Shown here piece by piece: positions 30,968-39,708 of a DNA stretch of 64,000 nucleotides; the first letter of the stretch is position 1, and every line of letters begins with the position of its first letter. Both the position numbers and the translations under genes were made by a program. A model generated the notes under the pieces. That model saw only the letters and a program-made list of their open reading frames with translations. It ran no database searches and had not been told where the DNA came from. The DNA lies in the NCBI RefSeq assembly GCF_023264675.1, contig NZ_JAHFVG010000004.1:146471-210470 (forward strand), given 5' to 3'. This stretch comes from Rhodococcus sp. (in: high G+C Gram-positive bacteria) (GTDB lineage: Bacteria > Actinomycetota > Actinomycetes > Mycobacteriales > Mycobacteriaceae).

Positions 30968-33900
30968 GTGATCCTGCTGCTGTCCACTTCGGATACCGAC
31001 CTACTCAGTGCACGCGCCAGCGGTGCCGACTACCGGTGGGGAAACCCCTCGCGGCTGTTGGCCGACGATGTGGCAGGTCTGGCCGACGGCGCCGACCTGA
31101 TCGTGCTCCGCATCCTGGGATCGAAACGGTCGTGGGAAGAGGGAGTGGACGCGGTTCTCGGGACTGGGCTGCCGGTCGTCGTTCTCGGCGGGGAGCAGGC
31201 GCCCGACGCGGAGTTGATGGAACTCTCGACGGTTCAGGCCAACGTCGCGACACAGGCGCACAACTACCTCGCCGAGGGCGGACCGGACAATCTGAACCAG
31301 CTGTTCTCGTTCCTCTCCGACACCGTTCTACTGACCGGCCACGGCTTCTCCGCACCGCTTCACACTCCGACCTGGGGTGTTCTCGACCGGCCTCAAAACT
31401 CCACAAAACCCGCAGGGTCCACTCCTGCCCAATCCGGTCACTCCGCAGGCTCCGCTCCTGCCATCGCGATTTTGTACTACCGAGCTCAGCACCTTGCCGG
31501 AAACACCGCCTACATCGAGGCGCTGAGTGCGGCGGTAGAAGCCAAGGGAGGTCGAGCACTCCCGATCTTCTGCGCGTCGCTGCGCGCTGCCGAGCCCGCG
31601 TTGCTCGAGACCTTGAAGGCCGCCGACGCCATGATCGTGACCGTGCTGGCCGCAGGAGGAACCAAGCCCGCAGGCGCGTCGGCAGGTGGCGACGACGAAG
31701 CCTGGGATGTCGCCGAACTCGCTGCTCTCGACGTTCCGATACTGCAAGGACTCTGCCTTACGAGCAGTCGCGCGACATGGGACGAAAACGACGACGGCAT
31801 GTCTCCCCTCGACGTCGCGACGCAGGTCGCGGTACCGGAATTCGATGGACGCCTCATCACGGTTCCGTTCTCGTTCAAGGAGATCGACGACGACGGACTG
31901 ACCACGTACGTACCGGACCACGAGCGGGCCGCTCGGGTCGCCGGGATAGCCGTCCGCCACGCAAAGCTACGACACATCCCGGCGTCGGAGCGACGTATCG
32001 CATTGATGTTCTCGGCGTACCCGACCAAACACGCACGCATCGGCAATGCCGTCGGGCTGGATACGCCGGCGAGCGCCATCGCCTTGATGTCCGAAATGCG
32101 CACCGCTGGTTACGATCTGGGACCCGAGGTCGGACCCGATTCGATACCGGGTCTGGCGACGAAGGACGGTGACGCGCTGATTCATGCGCTGATCGCCCGA
32201 GGCGGGCAGGATCCGGATTGGCTGACCGCAGAGCAGCTGGAGGGCAATCCGATTCGGATCTCCGCGGCCCGTTATCGGTCGTGGTTCGACCAGCTCCCGG
32301 AAGAACTGACCACGGCCGTCGAAGAACACTGGGGCCCGGCGCCCGGTGACATGTACGTCGATCGTTCGGGTGATCCGAACGGTGAGATCGTGATCGCTGC
32401 AATGCAATTCGGCAATGTCGTGATCATGGTTCAACCGCCGCGCGGATTCGGTGAGCGCCCCGTTGCCATCTATCACGACCCGGATCTGCCGCCGAGTCAT
32501 CATTACCTCGCTGCCTACCGGTGGATTCAGGCATCCGCGGCAGACGGCGGCTTCGGCGCCGACGCAATGGTGCACCTCGGCAAGCACGGCAACCTCGAGT
32601 GGCTTCCGGGCAAAACCCTCGGCATGTCGGCATCCTGCGGTACCGATGCTGCGCTCGGCGACCTTCCTCTCATCTACCCGTTCCTCGTCAACGATCCGGG
32701 TGAGGGCACGCAGGCGAAGCGGCGCGCACACGCGACACTCGTCGACCACCTCATTCCTCCGATGGCTCGCGCCGAGAGCTACGGCGATATTTCCAGGCTC
32801 GAGCAGTTGCTCGACGAACACGCCAACATCTCGGCATTGGATCCGGCGAAGCTGCCGGCAATCCGTCAGCAGATCTGGACGTTGATGACGGCAGCGCAGA
32901 TGCATCAGGACCTGGGACTGGAAGAGCGACCGGACGAAGAAGTCTTCGACGACATGCTGCTGCACGTCGACGGTTGGCTGTGCGAGATCAAGGATGTGCA
33001 GATCCGAGATGGTCTGCACATCCTCGGGCAGGAGCCGGTAGGCGATGCCGAGGTGGAGTTGGTGCTCGCGATGCTGCGAGCCCGCCAGATGTGGGGCGGC
33101 GAGCAGTCGGTGCCCGGTCTCCGCGAAGCTCTCGGTCTCAGCGAGGACGGCGACGAAGACCGTGTGCGGGTCGATGCGATCGAGTCGATCGCACATGGAC
33201 TGGTCGCGGCCATGCAGGTAGCCGAGTGGGATCCCGCGGCCGCCGATCGCGTTGCCGGTGAACATGGCGCGACGGTCGCCGACATCCTCCGATTCGCGGC
33301 CGCCGAGGTCGTTCCCCGGCTGCGTGGAACATCCCGGGAAATTGCCCAGGTGCTCCATGCACTCGACGGCGGATTCATCCCGGCAGGTCCGAGCGGTTCC
33401 CCGCTCCGGGGCTTGATCAACGTCCTTCCCACCGGCCGCAACTTCTATTCCGTCGATCCCAAGGCTGTGCCGTCCAAGTTGGCATGGGAAACGGGACAGG
33501 CGATGGCCGAATCCCTGCTGGCCCGGTACATGAAGGATCACGGCGAGTGGCCCAAGTCGGTCGGACTTTCGGTGTGGGGGACCTCCGCGATGCGCACGTC
33601 CGGCGACGACGTCGCGGAGGTGTTCGCCCTGCTCGGGGTGAGCCCGGTGTGGGACGAGGCGTCTCGCCGGGTCACGAAACTGGAGGTGATCGATCTGGAG
33701 GAGCTCGGTCGACCTCGTATCGACGTGACCGTACGTATCAGTGGTTTCTTCCGCGATGCGTTCCCTCACGTTCTCGCCTTGCTCGACGACGCGGTGCGAC
33801 TCGTCGCTGCGCGCGACGAGCCGGCGGATCGGAACTTCGTGCGCGCACACGCCCAAGACGATCTCGCCGAACACGGAGACGAGCGCCGTTCCACGACGAG

Positions 33901-34615
33901 GATCTTCGGCTCCAAACCCGGGACCTACGGCGCGGGGTTGTTGCAGCTCATCGACAGCAAGACCTGGCGAAGCGACGAGGACCTCGCACAGGTGTACACG
34001 ACGTGGGGCGGTTTCGCGTACGGCCGAGGCCTCGATGGAATTCCGGCCTCGGACGACATGCGCACGGCGTACAAGCGCATTGCAGTCGCCGCGAAGAACA
34101 CCGATACTCGCGAACACGACATTGCCGATTCCGACGACTACTTCCAGTATCACGGCGGGATGGTCGCGACCGTGCGTGCGCTGACCGGCAAGTCGCCCGA
34201 GGCATACATCGGGGACAGCACCAGACCGGAGTCGGTCCGCACCCGCACGCTGTCCGAAGAGACCGCTCGGGTGTTTCGCGCGCGAGTGGTCAATCCGAGG
34301 TGGCTCGAGGCGATGCGGCGCCACGGCTACAAGGGTGCATTCGAGATGGCGGCCACTGTCGACTATCTGTTCGGTTACGACGCCACCACCGATGTCGTCG
34401 CGGATTGGATGTACGAGAAGCTGGCGGAGACGTACGTACTGGACGAGCAGAACCAGAAGTTCATGCAGCAATCGAACCCGTGGGCTCTGCACGGTATCGC
34501 CGAGCGTCTGCTCGAAGCAGCGGAGCGGAAGATGTGGGCAGAACCGGATGCGCAGCTTCTCGACGGGTTGCGGCAGGTCTACCTCGAAACCGAAGGGGAT
34601 CTGGAGGGCGAATAG
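30968..34615 (+). CDS. cobN: Cobaltochelatase subunit CobN
   Basis: Large subunit of the ATP-dependent aerobic cobaltochelatase (CobNST) that inserts Co2+ into hydrogenobyrinate a,c-diamide. The 1215-aa product begins VILLLSTSDTDLLSARASG, a good match to the family start, and contains the CobN/BchH core, for example ADAMVHLGKHGNLEWLPGK and GLINVLPTGRNFYSVDPKAVPS. The GTG at 30968 is preferred to the upstream ATG at 30926 or GTG at 30932 because GGGAGGG lies 8 nt upstream and the family N-terminus fits. No cobS or cobT genes are in the window. Confidence 0.94.
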   Translation: MILLLSTSDTDLLSARASGADYRWGNPSRLLADDVAGLADGADLIVLRILGSKRSWEEGVDAVLGTGLPVVVLGGEQAPDAELMELSTVQANVATQAHNYLAEGGPDNLNQLFSFLSDTVLLTGHGFSAPLHTPTWGVLDRPQNSTKPAGSTPAQSGHSAGSAPAIAILYYRAQHLAGNTAYIEALSAAVEAKGGRALPIFCASLRAAEPALLETLKAADAMIVTVLAAGGTKPAGASAGGDDEAWDVAELAALDVPILQGLCLTSSRATWDENDDGMSPLDVATQVAVPEFDGRLITVPFSFKEIDDDGLTTYVPDHERAARVAGIAVRHAKLRHIPASERRIALMFSAYPTKHARIGNAVGLDTPASAIALMSEMRTAGYDLGPEVGPDSIPGLATKDGDALIHALIARGGQDPDWLTAEQLEGNPIRISAARYRSWFDQLPEELTTAVEEHWGPAPGDMYVDRSGDPNGEIVIAAMQFGNVVIMVQPPRGFGERPVAIYHDPDLPPSHHYLAAYRWIQASAADGGFGADAMVHLGKHGNLEWLPGKTLGMSASCGTDAALGDLPLIYPFLVNDPGEGTQAKRRAHATLVDHLIPPMARAESYGDISRLEQLLDEHANISALDPAKLPAIRQQIWTLMTAAQMHQDLGLEERPDEEVFDDMLLHVDGWLCEIKDVQIRDGLHILGQEPVGDAEVELVLAMLRARQMWGGEQSVPGLREALGLSEDGDEDRVRVDAIESIAHGLVAAMQVAEWDPAAADRVAGEHGATVADILRFAAAEVVPRLRGTSREIAQVLHALDGGFIPAGPSGSPLRGLINVLPTGRNFYSVDPKAVPSKLAWETGQAMAESLLARYMKDHGEWPKSVGLSVWGTSAMRTSGDDVAEVFALLGVSPVWDEASRRVTKLEVIDLEELGRPRIDVTVRISGFFRDAFPHVLALLDDAVRLVAARDEPADRNFVRAHAQDDLAEHGDERRSTTRIFGSKPGTYGAGLLQLIDSKTWRSDEDLAQVYTTWGGFAYGRGLDGIPASDDMRTAYKRIAVAAKNTDTREHDIADSDDYFQYHGGMVATVRALTGKSPEAYIGDSTRPESVRTRTLSEETARVFRARVVNPRWLEAMRRHGYKGAFEMAATVDYLFGYDATTDVVADWMYEKLAETYVLDEQNQKFMQQSNPWALHGIAERLLEAAERKMWAEPDAQLLDGLRQVYLETEGDLEGE

Positions 34616-34618
34616 CCG

Positions 34619-34624
34619 TACTCT
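34619..34624 (+). promoter_or_regulatory. Leaderless -10 element for the PPOX gene at 34631
   Basis: TACTCT ends 6 nt before the ATG at 34631, which favours that start over the GTG at 34625. Confidence 0.45.
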
Positions 34625-34630
34625 GTGCCC

Positions 34631-35008
34631 ATGGCCACTTTTGCGGAGATCGCCGACGGCAAGTACGTCTCGCTCACCACGTTCAAGAAGGACGGGACAC
34701 CCGTCGCTACGCCCCTGTGGGGCGCGCGCGACGGAGATCGCTTGCTCGTGTGGACCACGGCAGATTCGTGGAAAGTCAAGCGCATCAAGCGAAACGCGAA
34801 GGTGACCGTGGCGCCGTGCACGGCCAGAGGGAAGGTCGAAGGCGACGCAGTCGAGGGCATTGCCGACATTCTCGACGCTGCAGGCACGCAGAAGGCGCGT
34901 TCGGCCATATCGTCCAAGTACGGCATCATCGGGTGGCTGACGGTCAAGGGGAGTTCGCTCCGCCGAGGCACATCGGGAACGGTCGGGATTTCGGTCGTCC
35001 CGGCCTGA
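34631..35008 (+). CDS. PPOX-class F420-dependent oxidoreductase
   Basis: A 125-aa split beta-barrel protein: MATFAEIADGKYVSLTTFKKDGTPVATPLW, then WTTADSWKVKRIKRNAKVTVAPC and a C-terminal KYGIIGWLTVKGSSLRRG. It matches the small Rv2061c-type group found after cobN in mycobacteria, probably binding F420 or FMN. The reaction is unknown. Closeness to cobN is conserved but a link to B12 is not shown. Start chosen from the leaderless -10 element. Confidence 0.82.
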   Translation: MATFAEIADGKYVSLTTFKKDGTPVATPLWGARDGDRLLVWTTADSWKVKRIKRNAKVTVAPCTARGKVEGDAVEGIADILDAAGTQKARSAISSKYGIIGWLTVKGSSLRRGTSGTVGISVVPA

Positions 35009-35088
35009 TCCGTGTCCGGGTCGTCGAAGAAATGTCGACGGTCGACGAGATCCTTCCGAAGAGCTGACATCTCGGCAATAATGCCTTG

Positions 35089-36723
35089 ATGCCCCCTACC
35101 GAGCAGCCCGTAGGACTCGCCGAGCTGGTTCTCGTCGGAACCGTCCTGACCGTGGATCCGGACAACCCTGTTGCCGAGGCAGTCGCGGTCGTCGCCGACC
35201 GAATCGTGGCAGTCGGAAGCACAGCGGACATCGAGCGTTGGATCGGGGCGAGCACGCGGGTCGTCGATATCGGCGACGGTTGCGTCCTCCCCGGTCTGAT
35301 CGAGGCGCACGGACACCCGTTGATGGAAGCGCTCGTGTTGTCCGATCGAATGGTGGACATTCGTCCGGTCACGATGAAGGACCCAGGCGATGTCGTCGCA
35401 GCCATCGTCGACGAGGTCGCACGGCGCGGATCGGAAGGTGCATTCCTCAGCGGATGGGATGCATTGCTGCAGATCGGGTTACCCGATCCTTCACTGGAGT
35501 GGCTGGACTCGATTGCGCCGGATTCTCCGCTGGTGGTGCTGCACAACTCGGGTCATCTGGCGTTTTTCAACTCTGTCGCGGCGCGTAACCTCGGACTCGA
35601 TCGCGACACCGAGGACCCGAAGGGCGCTGCCTACGGACGCACGCCCGACGGGGAACTGGACGGCACGGCACGTGAGACTGCGGCGGTGTTCCCCCTCGTT
35701 GCCGGCGCGATGACTGCCGGTACCTATCCGGAGATGCTGATCGAAGAGTGTGCTCGGTTGAATCGAGCCGGACTCACCACGTGTTCGGAAATGGCATACG
35801 ACCCCAGGTTCGCGCCCCTTGTCGCAGCGATCGACAGTTCAGGGGCGCTCACGGTTCGACTGCGCACCTACGAGATGTCCAATCCGGAGATGTCGGCACA
35901 TTCCGAACCGGGCAGCGGCGACGACATGGTCAGACATACGGGCATCAAGATATGGGTGGACGGATCGCCGTGGATCGGCAACATCGATCTGTCGTTCCCG
36001 TACCTGGATACCGCCGCGACGCGAACCATCGGCGTCGAGCCAGGTTCGTGCGGGCACGCGAACTACACGCGTGAACAACTGACCGACATCGTCGACGCCT
36101 ACTTCCCGCGCGGATGGCCCATGGCCTGCCATGTCATGGGGGACAAGGGGATCGACACCATTCTCGACGTCTACGAGAACGCGCTCTCCCGCCACCCTCG
36201 CGAGGATCATCGTCTACGGCTCGAGCACGTCGGTGCCATCCGGCAGGATCAGCTCGAGCGGGCCGTAGCGCTCGGGGTGACGTGCAGTATGTTCGTCGAC
36301 CAGATTCACTACTGGGGAGATGTATTGGTGGACGGACTCTTCGGGCCCGAACACGGGACACGCTGGATGCCCGCAGGGTCCGCGGTTGCTGCAGGCATGC
36401 GCATCTCGTTGCACAACGATCCGCCCGTCACCCCCGAAGAGCCGCTGCGCAACATCTCGGTTGCGGTGACGCGAACAACGCCGAGCGGGCGAGTCTCGGC
36501 CGCGGAGGAACGCCTGACACTCGAGCAAGCAATTCGCGCTCAGACGATCGACGCTGCGTGGCAACTGTTTTCCGACGATGTCGTCGGTTCCGTCGAAGTC
36601 GGCAAGTATGCGGATTTCGTGGTGCTCTCGGCCGACCCTCGTTCCGTGCCGCCGGGGGAGATCGCCGATCTCGACGTTCGGGCAACCTTCCTCGGCGGCA
36701 AGCAGGTGTACGGGACGCTCTAG
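35089..36723 (+). CDS. YtcJ-like metal-dependent amidohydrolase
   Basis: A 544-aa member of the amidohydrolase superfamily. GCVLPGLIEAHGHPLMEALV (residues ~64-83) gives the first HxH metal site, KIWVDGSPWIGN the bridging-lysine region, ACHVMGDKGID the third histidine, RLEHVGAI the fourth, and LHNDPPVTPEEPL replaces the usual SDxP aspartate segment. Substrate unknown; relatives hydrolyse N-acyl or cyclic amides. ATG 35089 (or TTG 35086) is used. Ends overlapping the convergent DinB-like gene by 4 nt. Confidence 0.82.
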   Translation: MPPTEQPVGLAELVLVGTVLTVDPDNPVAEAVAVVADRIVAVGSTADIERWIGASTRVVDIGDGCVLPGLIEAHGHPLMEALVLSDRMVDIRPVTMKDPGDVVAAIVDEVARRGSEGAFLSGWDALLQIGLPDPSLEWLDSIAPDSPLVVLHNSGHLAFFNSVAARNLGLDRDTEDPKGAAYGRTPDGELDGTARETAAVFPLVAGAMTAGTYPEMLIEECARLNRAGLTTCSEMAYDPRFAPLVAAIDSSGALTVRLRTYEMSNPEMSAHSEPGSGDDMVRHTGIKIWVDGSPWIGNIDLSFPYLDTAATRTIGVEPGSCGHANYTREQLTDIVDAYFPRGWPMACHVMGDKGIDTILDVYENALSRHPREDHRLRLEHVGAIRQDQLERAVALGVTCSMFVDQIHYWGDVLVDGLFGPEHGTRWMPAGSAVAAGMRISLHNDPPVTPEEPLRNISVAVTRTTPSGRVSAAEERLTLEQAIRAQTIDAAWQLFSDDVVGSVEVGKYADFVVLSADPRSVPPGEIADLDVRATFLGGKQVYGTL

Positions 36724-37346
36724 CGCCCCGTCGGGGTCATCTGACCTGGCCCCACACCAAGGCCGACCCAGCGTGTGCTGACACGTCCCGACCAGTTCGC
36801 CAATTGCTCGGTCGGTCCGGCTCCGTCGCGCGGTTCGGTGACCTCGTCGAACGGCATGAATTCGCGGTTGTCGCGTGGAAACGCTCGGACCGCTGCCTGC
36901 AGAACCGGCTCGACGATGGCAGGATCGGCTTCGAACGGTTGACCGGTCGCCACTGCGAGATCCCAGCCGTGCACCAATGTCTCGTTCACGTAGGCCCACA
37001 CGGCGGCGCGTCCGGGCACAGTGCCCCACGGTGCTCGTACCGCGGTGTCCAACTTTTCGGTGTTCTCCCACGAACGCAGCGCGGCAGTTGCTTCCCCGGT
37101 ATATGCCGCAGTTGGTTCGCCCAAGCCTTCCAGCAGGAACGGAACTGTGTTCGCGTCGCCGCCATCGCCCATCGTGCGGGCACGGCGCACCCCCGCCAAT
37201 TGGTGTGACATCAGCGTTGCGACGTCGAATTCGGGGCACGGAGTCGGAAGGGACATCTGATCCGCGTCGACGTTGCCGATCAATGTCGTGACCCACGTCA
37301 GCGCATCGCGGTAGAGGGGCCGTGGATCGAGTTCGTGTGTGGTCAT
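36720..37346 (-). CDS. DinB-like/TIGR03086-type metal-binding protein
   Basis: A 208-aa four-helix protein of the DinB/mycothiol maleylpyruvate isomerase superfamily. LPTPCPEFDVATLMSHQLAG (residues ~33-52) carries the first metal histidine and WAYVNETLVHGWDLAVATGQPFE (~117-139) the others, the arrangement of TIGR03086 proteins. Many of these may act as mycothiol-dependent transferases, but most are uncharacterised. It is divergent from a WYL-type regulator with a perfect inverted repeat between, so it is probably that regulator's target. Confidence 0.8.
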   Translation of the reverse strand: MTTHELDPRPLYRDALTWVTTLIGNVDADQMSLPTPCPEFDVATLMSHQLAGVRRARTMGDGGDANTVPFLLEGLGEPTAAYTGEATAALRSWENTEKLDTAVRAPWGTVPGRAAVWAYVNETLVHGWDLAVATGQPFEADPAIVEPVLQAAVRAFPRDNREFMPFDEVTEPRDGAGPTEQLANWSGRVSTRWVGLGVGPGQMTPTGR

Positions 37347-37414
37347 CGTGGTTCTCCTCGGTTTCGGTGTGCTCGAGTCGTCGTGCTCGGTTCTGGGCGA
37401 GGTTCAGTGAAATC

Positions 37415-37445
37415 GAAATACATGACACCTTGTGTCATGTATTTC
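37415..37445. promoter_or_regulatory. Perfect 14-bp inverted-repeat operator
   Basis: GAAATACATGACAC (37415-37428), spacer CTT, GTGTCATGTATTTC (37432-37445): the arms are exact reverse complements. It lies 15 nt before the WYL regulator ATG and 68 nt before the DinB-like start, so it can control both. The likely ligand-binding protein is the neighbouring regulator itself. Confidence 0.85.
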
Positions 37446-37460
37446 TGACATGCTGTTCCC

Positions 37461-38414
37461 ATGCGCGCCGACCGGCTGATCTCTCTGGTTCTCCTGCTCC
37501 GCAATCGCGGACTCATGTCGGCGTCGCAGCTCGCCGCAGAACTCGAAGTATCCGAGCGGACGGTGCTCCGCGATATCGAGGCGCTGTCCACCTCGGGATT
37601 TCCTGTGTACGCCGAACGCGGCAGGCACGGAGGATTCCAGCTGCTACCGGGCTTCACCACGGATCTGACCGGACTCACCGCAGCGGAGGCGACGGCTCTG
37701 CTGGCCGCCGACGTATCGGCGTCGCTCGGAATGTCGGCCGCGTTCTCCTCGGCAATGCGAAAGATCCTCGCGGCATTGCCGGACGAACAACGCAGGCAGG
37801 CGTCCACGGTGGCGGATCGCGTGCTCGTCAGACCGGACGGGTGGATACGAGACCGAGCAGTCGACGAGTACTTGGAGGTGGTGCAGCAAGCAGTCTTCGA
37901 GGGACGACGATTGCGGATGGACTATGCGGGGCGCGACGGAGCGAATCGGATAAGAACGATCGATCCTCTTGGCCTCGTGTACGCAGCGGGAATCTGGTAT
38001 CTGCTGGCGACCGACGAAGGACAGGCGAGGACTTACCGCGTATCGCGCATCGTACGGGCAGAGGTGTTGGACGAGTGGGCTGTGCGCGAGTCGACGTTCG
38101 ACATCGCTGCCGTCTGGGACGCGCGGCGAGAGGGTTTTCGGTCCTCGCGAAATCTCGTCGAGGCTCGTATTCGGGTCCGGCGCGATCGTCTGGAGCTGGT
38201 TGCGGGCACTGCTGTTCGGATCGGCGAGCCCGTCGACGTGCTCGAAGAACCTCGTCACAAGGGATGGGTCGAGGTCGATGTTCTGCTCGGCGGCGAAAGC
38301 CATGCAGGCTACCTGGCGTGGATACTCGCCGAGAACGGCGAGATCGTTGCGCCCGCGAGCCTTCGCAGGGGAATCCGCCTGAAGGCCGAACGCATGATGC
38401 TGGCACACCGATGA
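37461..38414 (+). CDS. HTH-WYL transcriptional regulator (YafY/DeoR-like)
   Basis: A 317-aa regulator with an N-terminal winged helix (MRADRLISLVLLLRNRGLMSASQLAAELEVSERTVLRDIEAL, quoted in pieces: helix-turn-helix at ~19-40), a WYL domain around GLVYAAGIWYLLATDEGQARTYRVSRI (~170-196), and a C-terminal WCX domain. Such proteins sense small ligands through the WYL pocket. It faces the DinB-like gene across a palindromic operator placed over its own promoter, suggesting autoregulation. Confidence 0.88.
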   Translation: MRADRLISLVLLLRNRGLMSASQLAAELEVSERTVLRDIEALSTSGFPVYAERGRHGGFQLLPGFTTDLTGLTAAEATALLAADVSASLGMSAAFSSAMRKILAALPDEQRRQASTVADRVLVRPDGWIRDRAVDEYLEVVQQAVFEGRRLRMDYAGRDGANRIRTIDPLGLVYAAGIWYLLATDEGQARTYRVSRIVRAEVLDEWAVRESTFDIAAVWDARREGFRSSRNLVEARIRVRRDRLELVAGTAVRIGEPVDVLEEPRHKGWVEVDVLLGGESHAGYLAWILAENGEIVAPASLRRGIRLKAERMMLAHR

Positions 38415-38435
38415 GCGACGGGGCAGCGCGTAAAG

Positions 38436-39071
38436 CTAGTTGTACCAGCGCCATTCGGTTCGCTTCGGCCTACCGGGCAAAGAAATTCTGCCCGTTGCCC
38501 AGAGCAGAGTCGACACGCCGTTCGTCGATCGACTGTCTTCCCGACGGATCGTGACGTCGGGAAAGAGTCTTGTCGCCACGCGTCGACAGAGCTCGTCGTC
38601 GGGCGCCCAGTCGACGGTCGTACCAGTGAAGATATCGTGCCCGTGAACGATGAGCTCGACGGCCGCCATTGCCGTGAATCCCTCGGCTCCCGTGGCCCCG
38701 AACACGTGTGCGGCGATGACTCGTGGCGGGGTCACGTCGGCAATCGCGACGAACAACGTCGACGCCGCCTCGATCACCGCGGCGAGTCCGGGGGAGCCGG
38801 ACTCCTCGGCGCAGTGCACCAGTTCGTCGGGTGCGCCGCTGCGCCTCCGCGTCGTCCGAAACGGCAGCTCGGAGCCGTAGCCGGGTGCTGCCAGGGTCGC
38901 TCCGTACACGAGAAGGTCGTCGGCGAGGTGTTCCGCCGTCTCCCACCGCGTCCACGACAACGACCCTGCTGCGCTGTCCCACGCCGACGTACGAAGGCGA
39001 ACGACGCCCTCGACGACCGCTTGGGCCAGGGCACGAACGTCGTCGGTACCGATCGGATCCGAAGTTCCCAT
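38436..39071 (-). CDS. Mycothiol-dependent maleylpyruvate isomerase-like protein
   Basis: A 211-aa protein with the MDMPI N-terminal type fold: WTRWETAEHLADDLLVYGATL (residues ~41-61) gives the first histidine and AAVELIVHGHDIFTGT (~136-151) the H-x-H pair, a DinB-like metal site. The usual TPCPxW motif is replaced by a divergent SLSWTRWET. Function unknown; related proteins use mycothiol. It lies convergent to the WYL regulator, 21 nt from its stop, and is distinct in sequence from the DinB-like protein at 36720. Confidence 0.68.
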   Translation of the reverse strand: MGTSDPIGTDDVRALAQAVVEGVVRLRTSAWDSAAGSLSWTRWETAEHLADDLLVYGATLAAPGYGSELPFRTTRRRSGAPDELVHCAEESGSPGLAAVIEAASTLFVAIADVTPPRVIAAHVFGATGAEGFTAMAAVELIVHGHDIFTGTTVDWAPDDELCRRVATRLFPDVTIRREDSRSTNGVSTLLWATGRISLPGRPKRTEWRWYN

Positions 39072-39262
39072 GACGGCTCATCCTGCCAGCACAACCGGAC
39101 TGTCGATCGCGAATCCGGCTACGGACCGTTCGGTGATTTCGCTGGGTTCGAGCGGGTACTCGACACTCGATCCACCGCGTCGTCATCGTTCGGCACCGCA
39201 GTATCGAATTCCTGTTGGACCGAACAACGACGCGGAAATGCCACCAGAATGGAGATTCCACA

Positions 39263-39688
39263 GTGCCGATCGCAGTATCTGATTTCAACCATGTTCGCCT
39301 GACCGTCAGCGACATCGACGTGTCCAGGAAGTTCTACGACGACGTTTTCGGATTCGAGGTCGCCTACGCCTGGGATCCGAACGCCGACGAGGAGACCAAG
39401 AAGGCGCTGTGGTTCCTGTTCGGCGGTGTCATCTACTCGTTCCCCGGCGGTCTGTTCGGCTTACGTCCTGTAGCCGCCGAGAAGGACACGTTCGACGAGG
39501 ATCGAACCGGGTTGGACCACTTGAGCTTCAGCGTCGCCACCCACGGAGATCTCGAGGACGCGCTCGCGACTTTGGATTCCCTCGGCATCGATCACGAACC
39601 CATCAAGGGTGCAGGCCCCGGACTGTCCATCGTCGAGTTCCGCGATCCCGACAACATCGCGCTCGAGATCTCGGGGCCGAGCGAGTAG
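39263..39688 (+). CDS. VOC-family (glyoxalase/dioxygenase-like) protein
   Basis: A 141-aa protein with two beta-alpha-beta-beta-beta units: FNHVRLTVSDIDVSRKFYDDVFGFEV at the start (His and the late Glu as metal ligands) and GLDHLSFSVATHGDLEDALATL, ending SIVEFRDPDNIALEIS with the metal glutamate. Families include glyoxalases, epimerases, dioxygenases and resistance proteins, so the reaction cannot be assigned. GTG start at 39263 with GGAG upstream; the frame is open from 39215. Confidence 0.82.
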   Translation: MPIAVSDFNHVRLTVSDIDVSRKFYDDVFGFEVAYAWDPNADEETKKALWFLFGGVIYSFPGGLFGLRPVAAEKDTFDEDRTGLDHLSFSVATHGDLEDALATLDSLGIDHEPIKGAGPGLSIVEFRDPDNIALEISGPSE

Positions 39689-39708
39689 CGCCGGCCGACG
39701 AAGAACGG

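Noticed and set aside
31967..34492. 841-aa minus-strand frame opposite cobN
   Set aside because: No recognisable domain; cobN on the plus strand is certain and explains the open shadow frame.
33484..35067. 527-aa plus-strand frame overlapping cobN and the PPOX gene
   Set aside because: Arg-rich out-of-frame translation of cobN.
38637..39302. 221-aa plus-strand frame opposite the maleylpyruvate isomerase-like gene
   Set aside because: No family resemblance; the minus-strand protein has the HxH site and fits its neighbours.
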